A stretch of DNA of 44,383 nucleotides, from NCBI GenBank assembly GCA_017538965.1, contig JAFYHU010000048.1, positions 1 to 44,383 of the forward strand, in the 5' to 3' direction. The notes under the pieces were generated by a model that saw only the letters and a list, made by a program, of their open reading frames with translations, was not told the origin of the DNA and searched no databases. The position numbers were made by a program, and so were the translations under genes. Positions within the stretch are counted from its first letter, which is position 1. Every line of letters begins with the position of its first letter. Origin of the DNA: Oscillospiraceae bacterium (GTDB taxonomy: Bacteria; Bacillota; Clostridia; Oscillospirales; Oscillospiraceae). Shown piece after piece: positions 8,088-16,866 of the stretch.

Positions 8088-9698
8088 TCAGTTGTGGTCA
8101 TAATAGGTGTCCATGGCGAGGCCGCCGCCCGGAAGTTCGGGATTGAGAATCTCATCGGCAACCATATTCCCGTCGGCATCGTAGACGAGGCGGTGGGTCA
8201 GCGTACGGCTGCCTTCGCCCATGTCGTCGGAGAAGTAGTATCTCTCGTGATCGAGCTTGATCTTGTAGCCGGGACGGTTCGGATCGGCAGGATCGACAAA
8301 ACGGTCATAGATCATGGACCAACCCCAGGAGTTGTCAAACTCGATGGGCATATAGTCCGTGTCCTCCAGGGTGCCCCAGATTTCAAAGGTGAGCTCGCGG
8401 AGATAGCTGTCCTCGTCGACGTCGGAGTAGGAGACGATCTTGATCGGATAGTGTTTGTTGTTGCGGAACTTCAGGTCCATGATGTTGCCGCCGTCGGGGA
8501 TCGTGACGGTGGCATCGGTGCCCAGCTGCATGTAAGAGACCGGAAAATAGTGGTTGGTGCGCTCGACGGTCTCGAGGAAGGCGAAGAGCGTGGCGGCATA
8601 GAGCGTGCTCGAAACCTGGCAGGCGCCGCCGCCGATCTCGTCCTTCACGTCGCCGTCCACGTAGGCGGGGGCGGGGAGGAAGCCGGCTTCTGTCGTGCGC
8701 GCGCCGACGACTTCGTTATACGAGAAAACGTCGCCGGGATAGAGGATGGTGCCGTCGATTTTGGAGCTGGCGAGCTGGACATTGCTGATGCGGTTCGGGG
8801 AGGAGTTCCAGTAGCTGGTGGTGCAGGCGCCCAGCAGGTCATGGAAGAGGGAATCCCGCAGTTTCTGGGCGGTCACGTCCGGCCAGGTGACGGCAATCGG
8901 GATGTCGACCTCTTCCGCCGGGGCGGCGGCTTCCCAGAGCTGGCGGGCCTGCGAAACGTCAAAGCTGACGCCGACGACCTCGTTGATGACGTCGAACTTC
9001 CCGTCGTCGGTGAAGGCGGCGTCCTTCGGCTCCTTCAGGAGATCGGTATGGATGCGGTCAAAGTCCGGGCAGACAAGCTCGTGCGCCAGCGTGCTGAAGC
9101 CGATCTTCGGCTCGCCGAACTGGATGGCCCGGACCACGGCGGCCAGAAGCGCGTCCTGGTCCAGCTGCAGCTGGCCCCAGCCCTTCTTCAGGACCAGGCG
9201 CTCGCCTTCGTAGTCCGGCGTGTATTCCGCCTCGCCCAGGGAGGCGACGACGTCTGCGTTATTCTGCTCGATCAGAGAGCGGAGGTAGGCATAGTCGGCA
9301 TTCGCGGCGGGGAGAACCAGCTCGGTCGGGCGGAGCTTGCACTTCAGATACGCGAAAAAGTCCTCAAAGAAGTTCCCTTCGCGGCCGCAGGAGAAGACCC
9401 AGTCGGCCACCTGGTCCGCGGGCATCACAAGGCCGCTGCGGATCGGATCGACCTCAAAGCTCTGCCCGGCGAGGGTGGTCACGGTCAGGGGTTCGGAGAG
9501 GCGCTCGTCCCATCCGGAGGCTTTCAGCGTATCCGCGATCTGCTCTTTCGTCATGCCGCCGACCTCGAGCCCGTTGAGCGTAAGATTCGGAAAGCTGGTA
9601 TCGAGGCGCGAGACGTGCCAGGCCCCGTAAAGGCCGCCGGCACCGATCAGAATCAGCAGGATCAGGAGCACGGCGAGGATGATCATAAACTTTTTCAT
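8088..9698 (-). CDS. VanW-family cell-envelope protein
   Basis: A 536-residue membrane-anchored protein. Residues 4-27 form one hydrophobic helix after MKK, leaving the rest outside the cell. The middle (about 45-290) has two weakly similar segments of the type often called peptidoglycan-binding in VanW/YoaR proteins. The VanW domain proper (about 300-460) shows FSYNEVVGARTTEAGF, the invariant GGGACQVSSTLYAA, and HYFPVSYM. VanW proteins occur beside glycopeptide-resistance and wall genes, but their reaction is unknown. A GGAGG site precedes the ATG. The product reads into the thioesterase gene. Confidence 0.9.
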   Translation of the reverse strand: MKKFMIILAVLLILLILIGAGGLYGAWHVSRLDTSFPNLTLNGLEVGGMTKEQIADTLKASGWDERLSEPLTVTTLAGQSFEVDPIRSGLVMPADQVADWVFSCGREGNFFEDFFAYLKCKLRPTELVLPAANADYAYLRSLIEQNNADVVASLGEAEYTPDYEGERLVLKKGWGQLQLDQDALLAAVVRAIQFGEPKIGFSTLAHELVCPDFDRIHTDLLKEPKDAAFTDDGKFDVINEVVGVSFDVSQARQLWEAAAPAEEVDIPIAVTWPDVTAQKLRDSLFHDLLGACTTSYWNSSPNRISNVQLASSKIDGTILYPGDVFSYNEVVGARTTEAGFLPAPAYVDGDVKDEIGGGACQVSSTLYAATLFAFLETVERTNHYFPVSYMQLGTDATVTIPDGGNIMDLKFRNNKHYPIKIVSYSDVDEDSYLRELTFEIWGTLEDTDYMPIEFDNSWGWSMIYDRFVDPADPNRPGYKIKLDHERYYFSDDMGEGSRTLTHRLVYDADGNMVADEILNPELPGGGLAMDTYYDHN

Positions 9699-9730
9699 GG
9701 GAAACCTCCGGAAATCGAGTCAACTTTATT

Positions 9731-9759
9731 ATATTACCATCTTTTGAGCCTGCTGACAA
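9731..9759 (-). promoter_or_regulatory. Putative promoter for the VanW gene
   Basis: On the minus strand TTGTCA (9759-9754) and TAATAT (9736-9731) are 17 bases apart, with the start codon 33 bases on. The opposite direction serves the efflux operon. Moderate match only. Confidence 0.45.
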
Positions 9760-9918
9760 GTCCGGCGGCGAACACGGCGGCGAAAAGCGGAGAAAAAGGG
9801 AAAACGGAAAGGAAGAGTTCACAGAATGTTCACAAAAGAGCACAGCACCGTTCACCATCCGCGGAGGAGATTGCGGTAAACTGTCGGGCAGATGTTTTTT
9901 GTCGGAGGAAGGGCTTCC

Positions 9919-11691
9919 ATGGACGAGAAGAGAAGGAACGACGACGCGCTGTTCGAGGCGCTGAACAAGGCGAAGAAAAGGAAGAAAAGACGGCGCTGGA
10001 TCACGGCGCTCATTATTATCGGGATCATCGCGGCCGCGCTGATGATCACGGTCAGCACGCTGCGCAAAAAGGTCGAGGCGCGCATGGCCGTAGACGAGGA
10101 CGAGGTCCTGCGTTATCAGGCCGCCTACGGCAGCATAAGCACGCGGGTGAGCGGCTCGGGGAACATCGAGGACGTCGATACCGAGATTGTTACGGTGCCC
10201 GAAGGCGTCGAGATCGACGAAGTCGTCGTGAAGGCGAACACGAAGCTCAAAGAGGGCGACGTGATCGCGACGCTGGAGCTGAGCAGCGTGCTGAGCACGA
10301 TCGCCTCCGTGCAGGACGAGATCAGCGAGCTGGACGAGCAGCTGGCCGACACCGGCAACAGCAGCGTCTCTTCGAGCATCACGGCGGGCGTGACCGGACG
10401 GCTGAAGAAGCTTTACATCGCGCCGCAGACGGACGTGGCATCCTGCATGGTTGAAAACGGCGCCCTGGCGCTGATTTCGCTGGACGGCCGGATGGCCGCG
10501 GAGATCGAAAACGAAACCCTGCAGAGCGGGGACAAGGTCACGGTCGAACGTGCAGACGGCAAGACCGTCGAGGGGACCGTCGAAAAGAACGTAAACGGCA
10601 TCGCGACCGTCCTGGTGACGGACAAGGGGCCGGAGCTGGACGAACATGTGCGCATTCTGGACGCGGAGGGAAAGACGCTGGGCGAGGCGAAGCTTGCGAT
10701 CCACAGCATTTTCCGCGTGACGGGCTATGCCGGGACGGTGGCCTGGGTCGGCGTCCGGGAGAATCAGGACATCTATCCTGCCACCACGATCTGCAGCCTG
10801 ACCGACACGGCGACCGGCGCGAAATACAACAGCATTCTCAAGCAGCGCGGCGAGAAGGAAGAAACCCTGGTCGAGCTGCTCGGCCTGTATCAGGGCGGGG
10901 CGCTGCGCGCGCCCTTTGACGGGACCGTCATTCGGATCGACTATGACGAGAACAAGGACAGCAGCAGTTCGTCGGCCGCCTCCGCGCAGAGCGCGATGAG
11001 CGGCTTCGGCGCCTACGGCATGAGCGGCAGCCAGAGCTCCTCGGCTTCCGGAAGCAGCGACGACGAGGAAGAGGTCGACGGCACGGCCGTGGTCAAAATG
11101 ACGCCGGACCGGAGCATGAAGGTCAAGATCAGCGTCGACGAAAACGACATCCTGTCGCTGGAGAAGGGACAGACGGCCGAGGTGACCATCGACTCGGTCG
11201 GGGAGCAGGTCTTCGACGGCGTCGTGACCGAGGTCGACCGGACGGCCGCGAGCAGCAGCTCGGGCGTGACCTCGTACACGGCGGAGGTGACCTTTGCCAA
11301 GGAGAAGGGCATGCTGGGCGGCATGACGGCCGATGTGGTCATCAAAATCCAGGGGACCGAAAACGTGCTGATCATCCCGACCGACGCGGTCAACAAGACG
11401 GCTGTGGGCGCCTTCGTCTATACGGAATATGACGAGGAAAACAAGCGCTTCGGCGGCATCACACCCGTGGAGATCGGCATCACGAACGACGACGAGACCG
11501 AAATCCGCAGCGGCCTGAGCGAGGGCACGACCGTCTACTACACCGAAAAGGAAGACAGCAATCCCTTCATGATGATGGGCGGGCCCGGTATGAGCGGCAT
11601 GGGCGGCCCCGGCATGAGCGGTATGGGCGGTTCACGCCCGAGCGGCAGCGGACGCCCGAACGGCGGCCCAGGCGGCGGATTCCCGGGCTGA
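9919..11691 (+). CDS. HlyD/YknX-like membrane-fusion adaptor of an ABC exporter (adaptor 1)
   Basis: Start set at ATG 9919 (MDEKRRND) because CGGAGGAAGGG lies 7 bases ahead; the ATG 27 bases upstream lacks a site. The 590-residue protein has a very basic N-terminus, one membrane helix (about residues 28-47), then lipoyl-like and beta-barrel segments (SGSGNIEDVDTEIVTVPEGV, AEVTIDSVG) typical of efflux adaptors. Unusual parts are an acidic Ser/Ala-rich loop near residues 350-390 and a Gly/Met/Ser-rich tail (GMSGMGGPGMSGMGG) that looks disordered. It would link the exporter to the outer membrane face or cell wall. First of five tightly spaced genes. Confidence 0.85.
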   Translation: MDEKRRNDDALFEALNKAKKRKKRRRWITALIIIGIIAAALMITVSTLRKKVEARMAVDEDEVLRYQAAYGSISTRVSGSGNIEDVDTEIVTVPEGVEIDEVVVKANTKLKEGDVIATLELSSVLSTIASVQDEISELDEQLADTGNSSVSSSITAGVTGRLKKLYIAPQTDVASCMVENGALALISLDGRMAAEIENETLQSGDKVTVERADGKTVEGTVEKNVNGIATVLVTDKGPELDEHVRILDAEGKTLGEAKLAIHSIFRVTGYAGTVAWVGVRENQDIYPATTICSLTDTATGAKYNSILKQRGEKEETLVELLGLYQGGALRAPFDGTVIRIDYDENKDSSSSSAASAQSAMSGFGAYGMSGSQSSSASGSSDDEEEVDGTAVVKMTPDRSMKVKISVDENDILSLEKGQTAEVTIDSVGEQVFDGVVTEVDRTAASSSSGVTSYTAEVTFAKEKGMLGGMTADVVIKIQGTENVLIIPTDAVNKTAVGAFVYTEYDEENKRFGGITPVEIGITNDDETEIRSGLSEGTTVYYTEKEDSNPFMMMGGPGMSGMGGPGMSGMGGSRPSGSGRPNGGPGGGFPG

Positions 11692-11704
11692 ACGGAGGGA
11701 GATC

Positions 11705-12376
11705 ATGATCGAACTGCGTGATGTTTCCAAGATCTATCAGATCGGCGACGAGCGCGTGCATGCCCTGGACCACGCCAACCTGCACGTGCGTCCGAAGGAA
11801 TTCGTCAGCATCATCGGGCCCTCGGGCTCCGGAAAATCGACGCTGATGAACATCATCGGCTGCCTGGACGTGGCGGATGCGGGCGAATACCTGCTGGACG
11901 GCATGCCGATCGAGGCCTATTCGGAGAACGAACTGGCCGAGATCCGCAACCGGAAGATCGGCTTCGTGTTTCAGAGCTTCAACCTGATTCCGAAGCTCTC
12001 GGCCGAGGAGAACGTCGAGCTGCCGCTGATTTACCAGAAGGTCAGAAAAAGCGAGCGGCAGGAGCGCGTGAAGAAGGCGCTCGAGCGGGTCGGCCTGCAG
12101 AACCGGGCCAAACATCTGCCGACCGAGCTCTCGGGCGGGCAGCAGCAGCGCGTCGCGATCGCGCGGGCGATGGTAACCGAGCCCTCGCTGATCCTCGCGG
12201 ACGAGCCGACGGGGAACCTGGACTCGAAGACCAGCCGGGAGATCCTGGGGATGTTTCAGGAGCTCCACGAGCAGGGCAACACCATCGTGCTGATCACCCA
12301 TGACAACGACATCGCCCGCCAGGCCAGGCGCATCGTGCACATCCTGGACGGCAGGCTGACGGAGGTGACGCTCTGA
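11705..12376 (+). CDS. ABC exporter ATPase (MacB/LolD/YknY type)
   Basis: The 223-residue nucleotide-binding subunit has Walker [10 protein letters not shown] at 38-46, Q-loop Q90, signature LSGGQQQR at 142-149, Walker B LILADEP with E167, and switch histidine H199. It powers the permease encoded next, whose ATG overlaps its TGA by one base (TGATG). The [16 protein letters not shown] opening is typical of MacB/LolD-like ATPases that transmit force to an extracytoplasmic domain rather than pump through a channel. Confidence 0.95.
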   Translation: MIELRDVSKIYQIGDERVHALDHANLHVRPKEFVSIIGPSGSGKSTLMNIIGCLDVADAGEYLLDGMPIEAYSENELAEIRNRKIGFVFQSFNLIPKLSAEENVELPLIYQKVRKSERQERVKKALERVGLQNRAKHLPTELSGGQQQRVAIARAMVTEPSLILADEPTGNLDSKTSREILGMFQELHEQGNTIVLITHDNDIARQARRIVHILDGRLTEVTL

Positions 12377-13566
12377 TGCTCTCTCTGAAGATGGCCCTGC
12401 GCAGCATCGGGGCGAACAAGCTGCGCGCGGCCCTGACCATGCTGGGCATCATCATCGGCGTGATGGCGCTGGTGGTGCTGGTGAGCCTGGTGGACAGCGC
12501 GACGAGCTCGATCACCGACGAGGTGTCGAGCCTGGGCAGCAGCCTGCTCACGGTCACGGTCTCGGACGACAAGGGAAGGCCCGTGAGACTTGAGGACCTG
12601 GAGAAATGGGTGGACGAAGAGCCATCCATCGCGGCGGTAGCGCCCTACGCGAGCACCTCGGCGACCGGCAAGTACGGCACCGAGAGCGCGAGCTTCAACG
12701 TCTACGGCGTGACGCCGGACGAATACAAGATTCAGAACATGCAGCTGACGCTCGGACGCTTCATCGCTGCGAGCGACGTGCAGAACAACACCCGGGTCTG
12801 CGTGGTGCCGGCGCAGACGGCAGTCGATCTGATCGGCTACAGCGACTGTCTGGGGAAGGAAATCTCCCTCAACGGCATCAAATTTACGGTGGTCGGCGTG
12901 CTGAAGGACGAGGACGAGTCGCTCGCGAGCATCCTGATGGGGAGCCTCAAGAGCGCCTACATCCCCTATACTTCGCTGGTACGCCTGAGCACGGACGTCG
13001 GCGCGACGGTCTCGACCTTCTACATCGGCGCGGCCGACGGCTTTACGCTCGACCAGGCCGAGAAGGTCATGACCGGCATCCTGATGGAGCGTTTTGACGA
13101 GGACGAGGACGCGTTTTCCATCTCCTCGCAGAACATGATCGAGGAGGCCATGGAGAGCATCGGGAGCCTGCTGAACATCCTGCTGGGCGGCATCGCGGCC
13201 ATCTCGCTGATCGTCGGCGGCATCGGCATCATGAACATCATGCTGGTGACCGTGACCGAGCGCACGCGCGAGATCGGCATCCGCAAGGCCATCGGCGCGA
13301 GCCGGCGGACAATCCTGGTGCAGTTTCTGATCGAGGCGGTGGTCCTGTGCATGATGGGCTGCGCGCTGGGGATTTTCGTGTCCTGGGGCATTCTGCAGAT
13401 CATCTCGACGATCACGGCGAGCGCTTCGATCTCCTTCCGTCTGAACGCGGAGGTCGTGCTGATTTCGGTGCTGTTCTGCTTTCTGATCGGGGTCATTTTC
13501 GGCCTGTACCCGGCGAACAAGGCCGCGAAGATGAAGCCGATCGATGCCCTGCACTACGGCGGCTGA
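12376..13566 (+). CDS. ABC exporter permease (MacB/FtsX/YknZ type)
   Basis: A 396-residue protein with the MacB topology: one N-terminal helix (ANKLRAALTMLGIIIGVMAL), a large extracytoplasmic MacB_PCD domain (about 45-260), then three C-terminal helices. The conserved GGIGIMNIMLVTVTERTREIGI segment and IGASRRTI coupling loop contact the ATPase. Translation is coupled to the ATPase by a one-base overlap. Substrate unknown; relatives export peptides, lipids or toxic compounds. It lacks the fused ATPase of Gram-negative MacB, as usual in Bacillota. Confidence 0.94.
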   Translation: MLSLKMALRSIGANKLRAALTMLGIIIGVMALVVLVSLVDSATSSITDEVSSLGSSLLTVTVSDDKGRPVRLEDLEKWVDEEPSIAAVAPYASTSATGKYGTESASFNVYGVTPDEYKIQNMQLTLGRFIAASDVQNNTRVCVVPAQTAVDLIGYSDCLGKEISLNGIKFTVVGVLKDEDESLASILMGSLKSAYIPYTSLVRLSTDVGATVSTFYIGAADGFTLDQAEKVMTGILMERFDEDEDAFSISSQNMIEEAMESIGSLLNILLGGIAAISLIVGGIGIMNIMLVTVTERTREIGIRKAIGASRRTILVQFLIEAVVLCMMGCALGIFVSWGILQIISTITASASISFRLNAEVVLISVLFCFLIGVIFGLYPANKAAKMKPIDALHYGG

Positions 13567-13578
13567 GAGGATGAGCGC

Positions 13579-15528
13579 ATGAAGAAGAAAACAGTCAGAA
13601 GAATCATCGGCTGGACCGTTCTGGCGCTGGTGGCGGCGGGGCTTGCGCTGCTGCCGACCCTGGTCCGGCAGACGGCCGGGCAGGAGCAGGCCAGCGTCCT
13701 GACGGCGAAGGCCGAACAGGGCGAGGTGGAATATACCCTCGCCGGGGGCGGCACCCTGACCGCGGAGGACCCGGTCGAGGTCAAGGTCCCGGATACGGTC
13801 GAGATTCTGAACTATCTCGTGGAAAACGGGGACCGCGTGGAAGCAGGACAGGCCCTGGCCGAGGCGGACCGGGTGACCCTGCTGGGCGCGATGAGCGAAG
13901 TCCAGGACAGCCTGGACGCGCTCTCCGAGCAGATGCGCGAGGAGGGGAGCAGCGGCGCCATAACGACCCTGAGCGCGCAGACCGCAGGCCGCGTGAAAGC
14001 GATCTGGGTGCAGAAGGACGACGACGTGCGGCAGGCCATGCTGGAGCACGGCGCGCTGATGGTGCTGTCGCTGGACGGGATGATGGTGACGGAGATCGAA
14101 ACCGGTCTTCCCGTGCCGGCCGGCACGGCGCTGAATCTGCAGCTCTCGGACGGGAAGACCGTGACCGGCATCGTGAAAACCGTGCTGGACGGAAAACTGA
14201 CCGTCACGCTCAGCGACGACGGGCCGAAGCTCGGCGACACGGTGACGGCCTTTACGAAGGACGGCGTCGAGCTCGGAAGCGGGACCCTGGCCGTGCACAG
14301 CGCCTGGAATGTGGTCGCAGTGGACGGGATCGTGTCGTATGTTTACGTGCGGGAAAACCAGACCGTCTATTCCGGCAGCAGCCTTCTGCGCGTAGAAGGC
14401 GTTGCGGGCAGCGCGGAGTATCAGGCGCTGGCCGCGAAGCGCGGGAAGTACGAAGAGCTGATGGCGGACCTGTTCAGCCTGTATACAGACAACATTGTGC
14501 GGGCGCCGGAGGCGGGCTTCGTCAGCGGCATCGATGACAGCAAGATCAAGAACACAGCGGCAGCAGAAAACACGGCGCAGATCAAACTGCTGGCGGCGAC
14601 AACATCGGATACAGTTTCTGCGTCGGATGACACAACACCGCAAAACACACCGGGAAGCTTTTTGGGCACCATCCTGGCGAACAACGGAGACGGCTCCTTT
14701 TCGGCGCTGGTTGTCCCGGCAAGCGGAGATTCGGCCGCCATTATCGGACTCTTTGCGGGAAAAGGAACGGCCGCGCCGTTTTACAGCAACGATCCTGCCA
14801 GCGTGCCGGGTCCGGGCACCTTTGTGTCCATCCAAAGCAATGAGACCGCCGTGGTGACGCCGGCCGACATCAGCACTGTCCTCATGGGCGGCGGCACCGG
14901 CGGCATGCCCACGGGAGGCGGGATGGGCGGCTTCTCGATTCCGTCCGGCATGGGCGGAATGGCCGGTATGGGCGGGTTGACCGGAGCCCAGACCGAGGAA
15001 GAGGAAGACGACGGTCTGTACGAGACCGAAAAGAAGACCATCCTCTCGATCACGCCGGACAACGCCATGACGGTGACCATCGACGTGGACGAGCTGGATA
15101 TCCTGCAGTATCAGACCGGCATGAAGGCAGACGTGACCGTGGACGCACTGGCGGACCGCAGCTTTACCGCCGAGGTGATCGAGATCAATCCGATCGGCGA
15201 AAACAGCGGCGGCAACAGCAAGTACCGGGTCAAACTGCGGCTGGACCGCGCACCGGATATGCTGGACGGGATGAACGCCTCGGTCGTCGTACACGGGAGC
15301 AGCAAGACCTGTCTGCTTCTGCCGGCTGCGGCGGTGTACAGTCAGGGCAGCAAAAGCTATGTGTACGGCGCGCTTGACAGCAAGACGGGGAAGCCGACCC
15401 TGGAAATCCCGGTGACGACGGGGCTTTCGGACGGGGAGAAGGTCGAGATTGTGAGCGGGTTGACGGAAAACCAGCCGGTGTTCTATGAATACTACACCGG
15501 CACGACTGAAAGTGAAGAAGCAGTATGA
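13579..15528 (+). CDS. Second HlyD/YknX-like adaptor (adaptor 2)
   Basis: A 649-residue paralogue of the first adaptor in the same operon. One membrane helix (about residues 8-25, TVLALVAAGLALLPTLV) is followed by AEQGEVEYTLAGGGTL and beta-barrel blocks such as MKADVTVDALADRSFTAEV. It shares the domain order of adaptor 1, including a low-complexity Gly/Met insert (MGGGTGGMPTGGGMGG) followed by an acidic TEEEEDDG stretch, here internal rather than C-terminal. Twelve bases separate it from the permease, and its stop overlaps the rhomboid start by four bases. Two different adaptors per exporter suggest a hetero-oligomer. Confidence 0.8.
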   Translation: MKKKTVRRIIGWTVLALVAAGLALLPTLVRQTAGQEQASVLTAKAEQGEVEYTLAGGGTLTAEDPVEVKVPDTVEILNYLVENGDRVEAGQALAEADRVTLLGAMSEVQDSLDALSEQMREEGSSGAITTLSAQTAGRVKAIWVQKDDDVRQAMLEHGALMVLSLDGMMVTEIETGLPVPAGTALNLQLSDGKTVTGIVKTVLDGKLTVTLSDDGPKLGDTVTAFTKDGVELGSGTLAVHSAWNVVAVDGIVSYVYVRENQTVYSGSSLLRVEGVAGSAEYQALAAKRGKYEELMADLFSLYTDNIVRAPEAGFVSGIDDSKIKNTAAAENTAQIKLLAATTSDTVSASDDTTPQNTPGSFLGTILANNGDGSFSALVVPASGDSAAIIGLFAGKGTAAPFYSNDPASVPGPGTFVSIQSNETAVVTPADISTVLMGGGTGGMPTGGGMGGFSIPSGMGGMAGMGGLTGAQTEEEEDDGLYETEKKTILSITPDNAMTVTIDVDELDILQYQTGMKADVTVDALADRSFTAEVIEINPIGENSGGNSKYRVKLRLDRAPDMLDGMNASVVVHGSSKTCLLLPAAAVYSQGSKSYVYGALDSKTGKPTLEIPVTTGLSDGEKVEIVSGLTENQPVFYEYYTGTTESEEAV

Positions 15529-16103
15529 AGAAAATCAAGATCACCAACAATGCGCCGATTATCCTGGCCTTTTCTCTGGCCAGCCTGGCTGCGCTGATTC
15601 TGCATTATCTCACAGGGGGAAAGAGTACGAACCTGCTGTTCATGTCGTATCATTCTTCCCTTGCGTCCCCGCTGACCTATGTGCGGTTTTTTACGCATGC
15701 GCTGGGACATGCCGGCTGGCAGCATTTTCTCGGCAACATCTCGATGATTCTGCTGCTCGGACCGATGCTGGAGGAGAAATACGGATCAAAGAAGATCCTT
15801 GCCATTATGCTGATCACGGCGTTCACGGCGGGCGTCGCGAACTACATTCTGTTTCCACGGGTCGGAATTATGGGGGCGAGCGGAATTGTCTTTGCCTTTA
15901 TCATGCTGACCTCCTATACCAGCTTCCGTGAGGGAGAAATCCCGATTACGGTCATCCTGGTCGCCCTTATTTTTATCGGGCAGGAGATCTGGAGCGGGAT
16001 CACGGTATCGGACAATGTTTCCAATTTTTCGCATATTCTGGGCGGCATCACAGGCTCGGTGATCGGGTACAGGCTGAACGTGAAGAAGAAAGCGGAAAAC
16101 TGA
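15525..16103 (+). CDS. Rhomboid-family intramembrane serine protease
   Basis: A 192-residue polytopic protein. The catalytic dyad is visible: S119 in IMGASG and H170 in SHILGGITG, with the oxyanion-side motif HAGWQHFLGN in the second helix. It would cleave transmembrane helices of other membrane proteins. Its ATG lies in the ATGA overlap with adaptor 2, so it is translationally coupled to the exporter operon, which makes the adaptors or the permease candidate substrates (inference). The length fits a minimal six-helix rhomboid. Confidence 0.9.
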   Translation: MKKIKITNNAPIILAFSLASLAALILHYLTGGKSTNLLFMSYHSSLASPLTYVRFFTHALGHAGWQHFLGNISMILLLGPMLEEKYGSKKILAIMLITAFTAGVANYILFPRVGIMGASGIVFAFIMLTSYTSFREGEIPITVILVALIFIGQEIWSGITVSDNVSNFSHILGGITGSVIGYRLNVKKKAEN

Positions 16104-16137
16104 GAAAGACGATAGAGCACCTGCGGGCGCGGGAATT

Positions 16138-16314
16138 GCTCCCATACAGGTCATCTCGTTTCGCGGCCAGGGAAGCGATTGCCCCTGACCAGCCGATTGC
16201 TGCCGCGAATGGATAGAATAGAAAAGCTTCCATTTCCATATAAAACGCGGCGGGGGAACGTAGGTGCGAGGGACCAGCTGCAATTCCGCGTAAATGCAGA
16301 AAGCTAAAGACGGG
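16138..16314 (+). repeat. Dispersed element R2, copy C
   Basis: Reverse complement of copies A and B relative to the window. Arms TTCGCGGC (16160-16167) and GCCGCGAA (16202-16209). It begins 34 bases after the rhomboid stop, so it has the same orientation relative to its upstream gene as the other two copies. It is preceded by CCTGCGGGCGCGGGAATTG, the same prefix that introduces R1 elsewhere. Confidence 0.78.
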
Positions 16315-16353
16315 CTTACAGAATCCATATAACGACAGACGGAGTCAGGCATA

Positions 16354-16539
16354 TCAGGCCTGACTCCGATATTTATTGGAGATTCTCTCCAGCGCGTATC
16401 TCACGGCGTCGATGGTATGGTTGTTCCTGTCCGGATACCCGCTGATCCATTCATCCGCCTTGTTCTTCTCAAACTCGTAGTTCACGAACTCCTCGTAAGC
16501 GTGCGGCGTTCTCCTCTTATCAATTTTCACTGTTGAAAG
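16354..16539 (-). pseudogene. Phage terminase large subunit, C-terminal remnant
   Basis: The minus strand encodes about 60 residues ending YPDRNNHTIDAVRYALERI plus SNKYRSQA and a stop. The 'PDRxNHxIDAxRYA' motif is the C-terminal end of the nuclease domain of PBSX-type terminase large subunits. Nothing upstream continues the protein; the frame runs into unrelated sequence at about 16540. It is a fragment of a lost prophage. Confidence 0.75.
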
Positions 16540-16570
16540 CCCTGGTGTTCTTCCGGGTCTTGTCCGGGTC

Positions 16571-16705
16571 AATAACATCCGTAAGTTTCACTTCTCTCGT
16601 AACCCGATGATTGTTGAGTTGCTGAATGAGTATGACCTTGTGAAGGAGTTCGGTGAGGACGTTGACAGAATTTTCAGAGATATGGCGGAAGCGGGTCTTG
16701 TGTGA
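16571..16705 (+). pseudogene. C-terminal remnant of an AlbA_2-type ATP-binding regulator
   Basis: In frame to the TGA at 16703 the plus strand reads NNIRKFHFSRNPMIVELL and then NEYDLVKEFGEDVDRIFRDM, ending AEAGLV. The 'RNP.I...L.....VKEFG.GVDRI' pattern is that of the histidine-kinase-like ATPase segment of AlbA_2/divergent-AAA transcriptional regulators. There is no start, and the 5' part is replaced by terminase-derived sequence on the other strand. A broken gene fragment; moderate certainty. Confidence 0.55.
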
Positions 16706-16791
16706 CTGTCCCCAGTGCAATCCAAGCATGATGAGTAGGAATCATAGGGTGACATTATCACTTGTTAACAACACATGCTTTTTTCATATAT

Positions 16792-16819
16792 TGACGCAAA
16801 TCGTGCCCTATGTTACACT
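16792..16819 (+). promoter_or_regulatory. Promoter of the TIR/binding-protein gene
   Basis: TTGACG (16792-16797), 16-base spacer, TACACT (16814-16819), with TG one base before the -10 (extended -10). It lies 48 bases before the ATG and downstream of the phage debris, so the gene appears to have its own promoter. Confidence 0.6.
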
Positions 16820-16866
16820 GCCGCTTGACAGATTATGACTCGCTGACAGTAAAAAGAGGACGAATC

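Noticed and set aside
8061-10454. 797-residue plus-strand frame opposite the VanW gene
   Set aside because: Same antisense artefact of codon bias; the opposing VanW protein has clear family motifs.
12256-15294. 1012-residue open frame antisense to the exporter genes
   Set aside because: It lies entirely opposite well-supported ABC and adaptor genes, has low-complexity His/Arg/Gln/Asp composition typical of GC-rich antisense frames, and no recognisable domain or ribosome site.
16810-16866. Upstream in-frame ATG extending the TIR protein by 19 residues
   Set aside because: It overlaps the predicted -10 region and has no ribosome site, whereas ATG 16867 has AGAGGA at good distance and starts with a typical TIR opening.
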